Below, one piece after another: positions 26,901-38,900 of a DNA stretch of 64,000 nucleotides. Source of the DNA: Paracyclopina nana (taxonomy: Eukaryota > Arthropoda > Copepoda > Cyclopoida > Cyclopettidae); contig JAGUCH010000002.1 in the NCBI GenBank assembly GCA_019096065.1, positions 5,778,501-5,842,500 on the forward strand. The letters run 5' to 3'. Below the pieces are notes generated by a model, which did no database searches, was not told the DNA's origin, and was given only the letters and a program-made list of their open reading frames with translations. Position 1 is the stretch's first letter; the number at the start of each line of letters is the position of its first letter. A program made the position numbers and the translations under genes.

Positions 26901-29900
26901 AAAATTACAAAAAAAAAAAAAAATATCCAAAAACTACCGATTAAAACCTAATCGTTTGTCTGGTTGGGTCATGCATATGTGGAAATCAAGGAAAGCAATT
27001 ACAACATACTTTGTGTCAGCTGGGCCCATACTCTTAAACGATATGCCCACTTCAGCTAGGCAATCTTCCTTAGCCAGAGGCAGAAGGAAACGTAAGAAAA
27101 AGTAGAATTTCTCATATCCTTGAGATGATGAAAAATGGCTCCCAAATCAAGGCCCACCACGGAATTTCAATGACTCAAAATTCTGCTATATTGGATGAGT
27201 TCTCGAAAAGAGACCAAAAAAAAGAGAGAGAGAAAACGGCATGAGGTGGGGGGTTATGAAAGCTGCAGAGGAGCCATATGGTTGAAGGCCAAATTGAGGC
27301 CTTTTGGGACCAGGTTAGCTTCTGGCACTCGTAAATGGCCTTCAAGGCCAGACTACTACTCATTGGCAACTCATGTACATTTGGTCAAGTACTGTTCCCC
27401 TGCCTCCAATCTGTCTGGCCCTATTGACCTTTCTTGCTACAACCTTGACTAATGATGGCCTTCAAGGTAATGATAGCACGGCCTTTTTCTCTAGGAGCAA
27501 TTTCATTAGAGCGAAGTTATTGTCGCTCAATTACCACCGCGCGCGAAGTGAGAATGGCTCTAAGTGCCCACTTATCGATGAAGAGACAAAAAAGGCAGCC
27601 TTCAAGGCCGCACACATTATCCCCCCAAGGCCAAGGAGTATCACCAAGAGTGTTGTGGTGGTCGTTTTTTGCTGGCCGACAAAAAACCAACTAGGTCATG
27701 CTCCTACGATATTCAAGGCTAAATCTATGTTGTAGCTGAGGCCATGTATAGCAAAAAAGCGAGCTTGGCCTAATTGGATTACCACCGCACATCAGATAAT
27801 TCACAAAGGGGATAATAAATAGAGCATTGTGGGCGCGCGCGAGGCAACTGAAGATGCCTTTCGTGTGTGCTCTTCTGGACACGGTTGGCATTCAGCTACA
27901 CTTTCCTTTTCATACTATATCGTCGTCACTCTCGCTTTCATCTTAAAGCCAACATTTGCCTTAGTACATCTCTTGATGTGCATGCACCAATGATGCCGCG
28001 CATGCATCATCGAATAAAGTCAGCGCGTGGAAATGGATCATCAGAGCGGTTTCTCGCCAAAAGCCAATTTTGCTCCTGGTAAGTTGATCCTGGAGTGTTT
28101 ATGACTCCGAGGCCTCTCAAGGTTGCAGTTGATAAGTGTGGCAACTTTTTTGTGTTTTCATATGCTGATCTCAGAACCTGATACGCCTTCTCAGATATAG
28201 GGCCTGTTCACCTGCTTATTATGGTTGATATTTCGGTAAAATATATGAGAGAAATACTGAGAAAATGAGAATTTTTATATTGGTGAAGGATGGCTTTTGG
28301 TACCAATAGACCGATTTCGAAGTCCAAATCTGAAGATTGATTCTACAAATATACAGTATATTTGCAAATATCATCATGCCCGTTATTTCGCTGATAATAA
28401 TGCAGGTGAACAGGGCCATAGTCACAATAATGGGCCCTTACTTTAGTAGCCTAAAGTACCTTGGCTGCTGAGGACAGCTTTGCTTAGATTAAGGGGGCTG
28501 CCATAAATCTGGCCCAAAAGTATTTGTAGGGCTTCTTGTTGGCCAAGGCCGCAACAGCATATCAAGTGTAATTGGTTGCAATATTGCCACATAAACATTT
28601 TATGGCAAGGCGCCAGTCTCAATGTAAAGCAAAAAAAATTATTGCGACAAAAGAGAGGCTTCACTTATCAACCCAAGCCTTCCTTGAGAGGCCACAACTT
28701 CGGCTCATGATGTCAACTTATCACGACCATCGAAAATTGGCTTTTTTTCAAAGTGGAAAAAGTTATGATACACTTGATACGAACTAGAGAGTATAGGACT
28801 ATGATCGCCACTAAAAAAAACAAGTTGCAAAAAATTGTCGACAACATCTCCTCACAGCGCGAAAAGTTTTTCCCAATGGCAGATTCAGAAGTTGGCGAAG
28901 TGAGACTGGCGCCAAAAAGGGCGATGATATGAAATGTTCCCGCATTAAAGGCATGAGAATTATTTTCAACGTGCTGATTCTGGCATTGAAAAGGTGATCC
29001 AGTGCCACTGAAAAATAGGATCAATTCACTCCTTTCAGGGGTTGTTTGCCAGAAATGAATGGCCTGTGCACAACACACAAAGGTGTGACCTAGTTTTTCT
29101 ACAGCTAGATACGTACAGTACTAAGTGGTTCTTATGGGAGCTGGCTCTAGCTACAACGTGTGAGGGTGCAGAAGAGAATTGCAACAGCAGCAGCAGCAGG
29201 CTAATAGAGGCTCTTGCACTCGGTATAGCCCTGTCAAAACCTGCTGACAATTAAGAGGATCAAGAGGATCTGCGTACTGGTTAACTCATAAACAATGCAC
29301 ATAGCGCGCAACTCTGCTAGCAATTATTATTGATGGGGAAAGTTGGCATACATAATGTATTGCACCATATATTTGAGGTATGAATATAAAGCTTTCTCAA
29401 TGGGCATCAGCTGACCTTCATGTGCACCAGAAATTCACGCTGCTGCTGCATGCTCCAAGGGATGGGGATGGTGGGTATGAAGTGCATTGTGTTTACTGCA
29501 ATAAAGGGGCAGTCAAGAATGATTGAGTTTAGCTCAAGATTGAGCACACTCTAATATGTAGCTAAGCATATTGCAGCGATGCTTTGCCGCTGGCTCAGGC
29601 TTTCTACCCTCATTTTTGCCTGCTGCCAACCTTGGAAAAGGGTATATCTGCTTGGCAGCTAGTGCGTCGAATGATTGACAGCAATTGCCAAAAATAGATA
29701 GCTTTCATTGAAATGAGGAGGATTCCTGATGAATTTGCTATTGCAGTTCCGCAGAAAAAATGCACAAAAAAGCTAAAGAACCACTATACTACAAATCTTA
29801 TAGGGGGACAATCATGACTGATGATCATCATTGTGTGGACGAAATTGGTGGTGCAGTGCAACTTCTGGAAATGCTACAGCCAAAATAATGCACAGCCATT

Positions 29901-32900
29901 GGTGCAAAAAGGTCAGCTTGCGATAGGCTTGCTGTAAAAAAAACCACTTGGCCTACTTCTGCAGTCATTTTGACATTTATTTTGTAATGCCATGTCTTTT
30001 GAAATAGTACGTATGTTGGGTGGAACAAGTGGAAAGTATGTTAAACAAATTCAATATAGGAAGAAGGCATGGCCTGGGGTAGAAAGCGGATGATTCTTCA
30101 AGTAACATGTCATACCGTATCTGCATAAATGTTAAAGTGAGGCTTTAAAGCAGCATGGCCAAAGAGCACAAGAAAAATATTCCATAGGTTTTAGGTCTTT
30201 ACGGGAGGGAAGGACAAATCTATTTGCCAACAATGCCACAAATTTCCCCATTAATCATGGGTGACAACAGCTGCATTTTTAGGCATTGGCTCCCCTCACT
30301 TGATGCAATTTATCAAATTTTGCCATTTTGCAGGTCAGACTCCGGTACAACTATCAGCCTCTAAAAAGTTTGTGGAAAAAGATAACAAATTAATGCTTTC
30401 AAAAGCCATATACCCAAAGGGTGATATTGACAATAGGCTTGAGGGGCTAGACAAATCCTTAAAGGTACTGGCTATTTACAGATCTAGGAGAGAGAAAAAA
30501 TACCACACCATGTGAGGGGGAGGGAAAAAATGTAGATGTATTCAGGACAAAAGTCTCCTTTCTCCCCCAGTGCTTTCCAAGATTCACAGCATGATGGGGG
30601 ATTACCTAAACCTTGCGAAGAAAATATGATCCTCCCTATGTTGTAAAAGCTCCTAAGCATGCATGGCTGGACTGCTAATCAAATCGATTTTGAAAAGCTT
30701 TCTAAAAGATTTAAAAAGGAGGCGTACCTCACCTCGTTAACTACCAACTGACACCAATCTGAGAGTAGCTATCTGCGCATGCGCGCGTCTCACTTAGCGC
30801 GCCGATCACAACCCTGCAGGGAATAATGCACCGGGAATGACTGCGCATCAGCTGACTACCATCGGCATGTATGAACTTGCTAAACTACAAAACTTTTCCG
30901 CGTGTACTTCAGGAATGTCGAAAAAAGTCCGCCCCCCCTACATTTCAAGGGGAGGCAACTGACTTAATTCATATTTTAATCTGAAATCAATAATCTATCA
31001 GGAATTCCCCTTCATAATCCGATAAATACTTCCAAACTGAACGATGTTAGCCTCGTTTCAGCAAGCTGTGTCAAGAAGAGCCAAGTGATGTGGTTTCAAA
31101 AGCCTTTTGCTACAGCTATTCATGGCAAACGATGAGGAGGCCATTCCCAGATATGTACCCAGCAATGGTATACGCGCACTTGATGGTGTACCATGGTGCT
31201 ACTTTTTAACTGGGACACCCTTTTGAGGTCCATTTGATGCACTTTAGCCTCTTCCACCTTGATATCAACTATTTTTCAGCCAACACTTTATACTTGGCAG
31301 GTCTTATCAGAAAGCTTTCACGCTAAGGCTGAATTTCATACCTGGAACATAAAAAGCAATTCAGTTAGATAGGATACCATGCAAGGGCTCTTTTAATGAT
31401 GCTCTCATGAATTATGGAACATGGACTTAAAATGGGGTCACAACTGGCTCACAAAGGAAGTTGTAGAAAATCACTTCATCCCTTTTTTGGTCTCTAAAGA
31501 TGGATGAAACTTGGAAGGCAGCCAAGCCAATCTCAAAATAAAATTCCAGTATTTTCCAAGCAAAGTATCTTCTGTTTTGGAGTACATAAAAGCGTGGCTG
31601 TTGAATAAGCCTTTTCTCAGCAGCCAATCATAGTGTGCACCATTAGATTCTCCCCAAGCAACTACTATTCAATACAATAGGGCGATCCCATATTCCAATT
31701 TTTTGTCAAGTTACGTTGCTAAAACAGCAACCTTACTTGATCAGTTAAGTTCAGCTTGTTCTAGCCAAGTTCGGTTCGTTTTAGGAATGTTCAGTTGACC
31801 GCTGAGCTGACACGCCAACGCGTTGTACAACAGCAGCTGATGAGAACAGTTTGCTTTTATGAATTTAGCCAGCTTAAGCTACTACGCATATGAGAACACT
31901 TTTTGTAGCTAAGTTCAGTTTGGCAATTGAACTTAGCTAGGCAAGCAAGCTAGTACTACATAAAATCAAGCTAAGTTAAGTTCTACGTACATAAATATTT
32001 GGGAACGGAACTGAACTTAACTTAACTTTCTACCTAACTTAACTTGACTAACTGGCCAATATGGGAACGCCCTATAGAAGGAGTTCCTTAAGGTGATCCT
32101 AGTGCTGAATAAACCAAACCTTAGCCACCAACAATATTGGAGGCACTCTTTATTGAAGATAAATCAAAATAAAAAGCATGTAGTGTGCGTGCAGAAGTTG
32201 CTGGGGGACCTGTGATGAATTTTGCCCAGCTATAAATCTCCATGATTTCAGCATCATCAGTATAATGTTAGTAGTCCATTTGCTATTTTTCTTTACTAGG
32301 GAGTAAAATTGAGGTCAGAAAAGGTGGAAGCTTTTCAGAACTGGAGAGGAGAAGCAGCAGCACAAAATTAATTTATAGGGTGTCCTCTCAGCTTCAGCAG
32401 CCACGTGTCCTTAAAGGGGAGGAGGAGGAGGGCGCAGTTGACAACATAAATGCAGCCACAATGAGGTAAATAGATCACAAAAAAGGCCACTATGAATTGA
32501 AAAGTGCCTCAACGAATGCTCGTTCTCCCTTGCCCTCCGAAAGGCAAAGCAGGGTAAAAAGCAACCGTCTGCCAGGCATAATGCTTAAACCATTGCAAAT
32601 AACAGGCAATTAGAGCTTTCTAAAATTATGATTTTGCCACCTTGGTTCATCCGAATAAAGGGTGGCTCTCCTTTTTCTTCGACACCCTTTATGAAGATGG
32701 GAAAGCTCAATCACGCGACAATGACAGCTTGCCTTCCTTTTTTCGTGCTGACCCCATTTTTAGCACAGAGTGTGCAACGTATATATGCTTAACACACAAC
32801 TAGGGGTAAATAGATGTTTTCCTAACCTCGTTTGTCCTTGAGACCCAAATTGAAGCTTGGCATTGATCATGGCTACCAAGAAAGACAGTGATCTTCACTT

Positions 32901-35900
32901 AGCCATAATTAGACAGCAAACAATACATGGTATAAGCTGTCCCTTGGGACATTAGTATTTGGTTAGCAAGCAAGTGCGTGGATATTGATGCATAATTGAA
33001 GGGCTCTTCTAGTAGAGGTTGTCATACAGTTTAAGCAATATTTTTGGCTGAGACTCCCTGTGCCTAAGAGCTAGCTTGCAAGTTTGTGATGATCAGCTGG
33101 GAAGCAATTAAAACCTCAGTCAAGCTCATGTTTTGCGTGATTTCGTGATAAAGTGCACAAATAATGCTGGATTGTGACCAAAAGGGGAAAAACCACCCAT
33201 GCACCCTTCTTTTTTGTGAGTGTGTACACAGTATTTGTGGCATCTAGAGTGCATTATGCATTCTACGCAAGATGTCCAAGTCAACAGAAAAAGAGGAAAG
33301 CTACACTGGACTGTACACTTGATGTAGCAATGGTATATATATGACAAATAATCTGGATTATTCTTGGCAACATTTTGTCTCGTATAGTAAAAGTACAGAA
33401 GCTGCTGCTGCGCTAGTAGAGTCATAAAGAGTGAAAAATGGCTCGGTCAATGAACTGTGAAGGGCCATGCCACTTTTATTGGGAAGAAACTGAAACACTT
33501 GAAAAAAGGCACACAGGGGGACAAACGTCTAAAAAATCACTTTTTGCGACCGTCTGCGCGGGCAATCGTGGGGGAATTTTCCCCTTTCGATATGAGGACT
33601 TGATTGGATCTTCAATTGGAGAAATTCTGTCAAATTGTTTCCATCAGGAAGATAAGAGGAGGGGATTTTTGCTTGCCCCCTCGAAAGAAGGGCATGCAAC
33701 CTTTTTCACGAAAAGAAATCGTTCAGATAACATTGTTGACTTGGGCAATCGCTCAGTCTTGCGGCGCACAGGTCACGATGGTCTCTGGTCAGTTCGGGCG
33801 TCCGCGCGCGCTCGTGATCTGTGTTAGTAAACAAAGCAGCTAAGTCTGCCATGCCGGTTATGGCTGATCGGCTCAATGAAAGTGATAGTATTATGTGAAA
33901 TACTCGACGATTGATCTGACAAAAATTAAGCTGATATCAGAAGGCGCTTGAAGAAATAGAACTGGAGTGTTGTTTCATTAACAGCCTCATACAGCCGCTG
34001 AAATGGGTCTCTGGTAAGTGGAAGTCGTTGTATTTATTTTAGTCTCATCCCCCAGCTTCCAAGCGTTAGTGCTGTATATACTCTGATCCCCCTTCTTTTT
34101 GACCAAAAATGCTGCTTCTAGTTTATTGCACTGGCAGCAATCAAGCAGCCCCAGGAGAAAGTTGTGGAAAATAGTTGCTGGTACTTAGTAATTGCTAGGA
34201 AAGTATGCTGACAAAGTTCTAATTGGCAGTTACTGGAAAGTAGTTGCGTGGAGCACATAAGCCTGTAATGATTTACAACCTCACTAATACTCGGTACTGG
34301 ATGTAATCTTGTTGACAAGGGCTTTTACTATCTGACCTATTTGAAGCAGAAGCCTGCTGGCCCTCCCTCGTTTCTGTTGAAATAGAGGGATAAGTTTTAG
34401 TATGATCTCGTGTCAAGGAAAAGTATCAATTGCCAGTGGAAAATATGCTTACCTTGTTATACTTTCAAATAGGCCATCAAGGTAGTTTTTATGACTTTTA
34501 CATCTCCCCCAGCCGCACATCCTATGTTTTTGCCATGGCTCTAGATAGCACTAACTCAGAAATGTCAGGATGTGATTGATTGTATGAAGAAGTTTACAAC
34601 TCTTCAAGGTTTTCCAGGGGATTCAATAAATCAGGGAAGTAGAACATTTGGGTAAAATTGTGCTGACACTTCTCCTTGCCAAATGTCCACCCCAAGTACC
34701 CACACATTGACTCTGGTGAGTCCATTGAGTGGAAGGGGTAAAGGAATTCCTTTTAACCCTAGTTTTATCCCTTTTTTGCTCCACTTGGAGAAGCCAACAA
34801 AAGTTGACATTAGATGATCCTGGCCTCTTATTCTTTCAAAGAGGACACCACTGCTTTGAAGTTAATTTTTTTGGCGCGAAGTGATGGAGGCTTTTTAGGC
34901 CATCTTCACCCCTTTTTGCTCTCTGAAAATTGGTGGTATGTGACAAAAGGAGTTTTAGATGCCAAAGGGGAGCTCAAGCAGCGACCCAAAAAGGATGTTT
35001 TCTCTTTTTCAAGGCTTTCGTTGTGGCTTAAAATAGATTTGTTATTTCGCCCTGACACCCGGGTCTTTCTACCGATCCGTTTTTATGTCAACAAAAAGTA
35101 GAGAATCGATTCTTGTACTCTCTCTCTATATATATAGCCTTTTTGATATGCTGATCGTATGTACATAACTAGTCCAATGAATCCCCAGGCAAAACTCAAG
35201 GAAGGGTTTTTTTGCACCCATCAATGAATATTACATTGGATATGGCCAATTTCTGATGATGATTATTGCTGACCCAATTCTTGATACTATTCCCGGCTAG
35301 CTGCATGTGTTATACTTACTTACGGCCAAAACAACAACTGAATGATTTATGACATGTGTGATTTCCTCATCAATATGACAAACTTATGGGGGTCCTATTT
35401 TATTTGGTGCATTAGGTTTCTACACTTGGCTTAGCAGAATGTGGGGAGATCCATGGCTAGATTCAGCAAAAGCAAGGGCAATGCAACCGGCATGTTTACA
35501 GTCAGTAATTCGCCCTCAATAAGGCCACTGAGACCTATTGCTCAAAAAGCATCTTGAAATAATCATGTCAAGTACAGACATGAGGTACCAAGGTGGACAC
35601 CCATCAGTTAATCAAAAGGACGGATGACCTGTGACGTCACTGTCCTTGAAGTGATGACGTCATAGGGGAAGCTAAAGTTAAAATCGTGAGCTCCTCTTTT
35701 GGTGCACTACTACTAAAAGCCAGCGCAGGGCTCTCTTCAGGAAGTGAGTGCTGGTCTGGCATGGCTTGCCAGTCCACTGCAGGAGCCAATAAGGCTTTCT
35801 TCTCAGCTCTATTGCTGAGATTCTCCAGAATGTGCAAAAGAAAGCAGCAGCTGGCATGGAGGAGAGGAGCCATAAGAACAACATCTTATTCTAACTATAC

Positions 35901-38900
35901 TATAGTCTACTACAGTCGAAGAAGCAATAAGTGGCTTGCTGCCTTTCATTTGCTATCTATTATAACTTTTGTCACACCATCATGCCCGCTACTTCAAGCA
36001 TTTCTTGACAAAACTTTGCCACCATTATGGCAGATTCCTTCTTGGAATTCCATTAAGGCGATTCCCGGCCTTTCTTGGTGCGAGATGGTCACTTTAATGG
36101 TAGTGTGATGCAAGAAAGGTATCAGCTAATGATGAAAAAAGGAGCCTACTACTGCACCAAGTGGGCCTTATAGATTAGAGTGTGCGGTCCTAGATAGTTT
36201 ATCTCTGCAATTAGGCAATGATGGCATAAAAAAGGTAACTCGGTGCTCGCGTGCGCGCCGTGTTGGGCCGCGTGCTGGCATGCTGTAAACAAGCTGTATT
36301 CAGCTGCTGTTTGCCTGTGCAGCCATGTGAGCTGCAAGCTTTTAGGAGAGCAGATACAGACCAACAATCAGAGGAGGTATTGAGATGACACTGAACATGT
36401 TTAATTAAATCGAGATATTGCAGATAGCAGCAGTTGCTGCAAACGTGAAAGTAGAAAGCTTTTTACATTTAGGAGCATACATACGTGATACAGCTACTAT
36501 TACAGCTGAGAATGCACAAATTAGCAGGCTCAGAGGTGCTCGTTTTTGTGCGTGTGTGCAAGTTGATACCACATCAAAAGTTTTTTGATACCCTGTACTA
36601 GTGGCTGCCACCAAGGTTACTGCTACAAAGGAGGAATCTATGTAAGAGACCACAATTATATGTAGGAGTGTGTATGAAATATCCTGCATTTTCCTCCGCC
36701 ACAACATAGCCCAAATTCGGCCTTGAACTGGTGTAGACTAGTGGAACCATTGAAGGCTAAGATGACAGGCAAAAAAGGCTGGCCAGCTTCTTCCCTTTTT
36801 TCCTCCTCCTTCTCAAGGATTTTGGAGCAAAAAGTTACTGCCAGCAAATAAAAAGAAGCCTACTTCTGCTCGTTAGGCCTCTGAAATCCTTTGAGCAATA
36901 ATCGCAAGGGCTAATTCTGTTGTAGTTGTAGCAAGCTTTTCCAGCTTCTGCACTATTGTAAGATTCCATTTGCATATTATGGCGGCAGCATAAGTATGCC
37001 TTCCAGCCGAAAACGGGGGGACTTTCCAAACTGATCCTAGGCAAAAGTTTTCAGATTGACATCACACATAGCTATAAAATGGCTCAGCTCTTTTATTTTT
37101 TTGGTGCTCTATTTGCATTCGACAATATGTGGAAGTGGAAATGAGCTTGTATGCTGGCCCTTAAAAATGAGGCAAAAACTACTGTACAAAACAAGTATAT
37201 GTAGCTATGTAAGCTGCTGATTGTAATTCAAAATTTTTTCTATCGTCCAAACGAGACAACACACCACGTGAGTGTGTGTATCAGTTCTTAGGTCCTGTTC
37301 AGACCTTTAGGAGTCGAGGCAAGCCATTGTTGACTATAAATTATTAAGAAGAAGGTTTCAAAAGTTTTTTTTCCAAAGCCAATTTCCCCTTGAATACAGC
37401 TACTTCACCTTAATCTTTCCCCCTTCTTTGTTTACATTTGCCTCCGAGGAAGCAGATTTGGCAAAAAAGCCTTGTTTACTTTAGCTTCCTCAGAGGCTGA
37501 TCAGGAGGAGCTACAAATCAAGATTAGTGCCCAGTGATGCGGATAGGTGCAAAAATAATGGAGGAATGCCACATTAGTTAGAAAGTCGATTAAATCTTGT
37601 ACTAGTACATTAAGCATGTAGATGGGGGTGGAATGACCTCTCTTCAATAATTCTGCTGGTATGCTGTTACGCGGTGGGCGTTGTTGCAAACACACATAAT
37701 CATCCTCTTTGCGGAGCTGCCAAGACCCACTGAACAAGCACAAATAATATGGTTGGTCAAAATCTAGGATTAGTTTGCATGCAATGCTTTCTCTATAAAC
37801 ATAAATCTTATCCGAACTTTACATTTCCCATAGTGCTCGTGGAAATTGCTAATGCAAAAATATTCCAGTGCCATTAAGGGGAAGAAAGGGAACTGGCAAA
37901 TAATAGTAAATTCCTCTGGCTCTTTATTCAGCAACTTTATCGCACTCAACAGTTGAAAATGACCACCACCTCCTAAGAGCACGGAAGGGTGGGAAGCCAG
38001 AAGCAGCAGCCAGCATAACAACACCCTTTTTGACAGCCATGCACAGCCAGTCTGCTTTTGAATGTTTTGCCAAACCCACAAGGAGGAGAGGATACCACAC
38101 TCACTGAGGAGCAGAGGGGGGCTTGAAATGAAAGGGGTTGATAAATTGTTTGCTGCACATTCTACTGTGTACCATTAAAAGGCCAGCATGTTGCTGTATT
38201 ATTATTGCATTCACTATTCCCCTCTTCCTAAAAAATGCCACCTAGATATGATATCGCCTCACTAAAAGCTGTATGATTTACTTCATTTCTTTGGGACATG
38301 CTACAGTTGCAGTATTTTCACATCAGGTCCAATGAGATTTTTCCTCCGTCTCTTCTTAGAATGTGAAAAGCTAGGTGTATAACTATACTGCAGCCCAAGG
38401 TCAACATAACAAGATCACTTCTTTTATACAAACATAGCAACTGCAATGTAGAATGTGCATCAGCATAATGGTGTTGAAATTCCTCGCAGGGCCAATTACT
38501 GGTGCCACTAAGTAGTAGTACGAACGTCTGGCTACTTCTGCATCTGATCATTACAGTTTTGTCTCAATCATGCTGCAGAGCTGTCTTTAATGCTCACTCA
38601 TCAATATAGTTGTGGCCGGGTATTGTAGCTAGACTGTATCAGCTTTCCAACAACTCCATGCATTGTATCATGCATATTGAATGGTAGAGGGGGTGGATGT
38701 ACTTTCCAATTATGTTTGTGAGCTGCTCTCTCTGTAAGCAGGAAGTTTCACTGATCTACAAGTTTGAAAACTAACTCAATTTCAAGGTAGACGTGGAGCG
38801 AGCATAGCTTGCTTTTTCGGACGAGCCTCAAAACGCTAAGCTCGATCCATCACCAATGTTATGCAGCTACTTCAATCAAGGTACAAAAAAAGAACACATA

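Larger units (their letters stand above)
16414..26968. mobile_element. 10.6-kb DNA transposon with 15-bp TIRs (EnSpm/CACTA-like)
   Basis: Element bounded by perfect 15-bp inverted repeats, CCCAACCAGACAAAC at 16414-16428 and its reverse complement at 26954-26968, flanked on both sides by TC (16412-16413 and 26969-26970), consistent with a 2-bp target duplication. It is visibly more AT-rich than its surroundings and sits in innexin intron 1. Order inside: AT-rich left end; 164-bp tandem repeats (17137-18460); minus-strand 8-exon gene (18650-21545); plus-strand transposase gene (about 21430-24116); two small plus-strand genes (24353-24601 and 24848-25162); 171-bp tandem repeats (25225-26343); AT-rich right end. 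The two-gene plan with repeats just inside the ends recalls plant En/Spm, where one protein cuts and a second binds subterminal repeats. The termini do not begin with the classical CACTA. Superfamily rests on the transposase motifs; ends and duplication are seen directly, but a 2-bp match alone is weak. Confidence 0.75.

Noticed and set aside
33438..33827. 129-codon plus-strand open frame
   Set aside because: No recognisable domain and composition like the surrounding intron.
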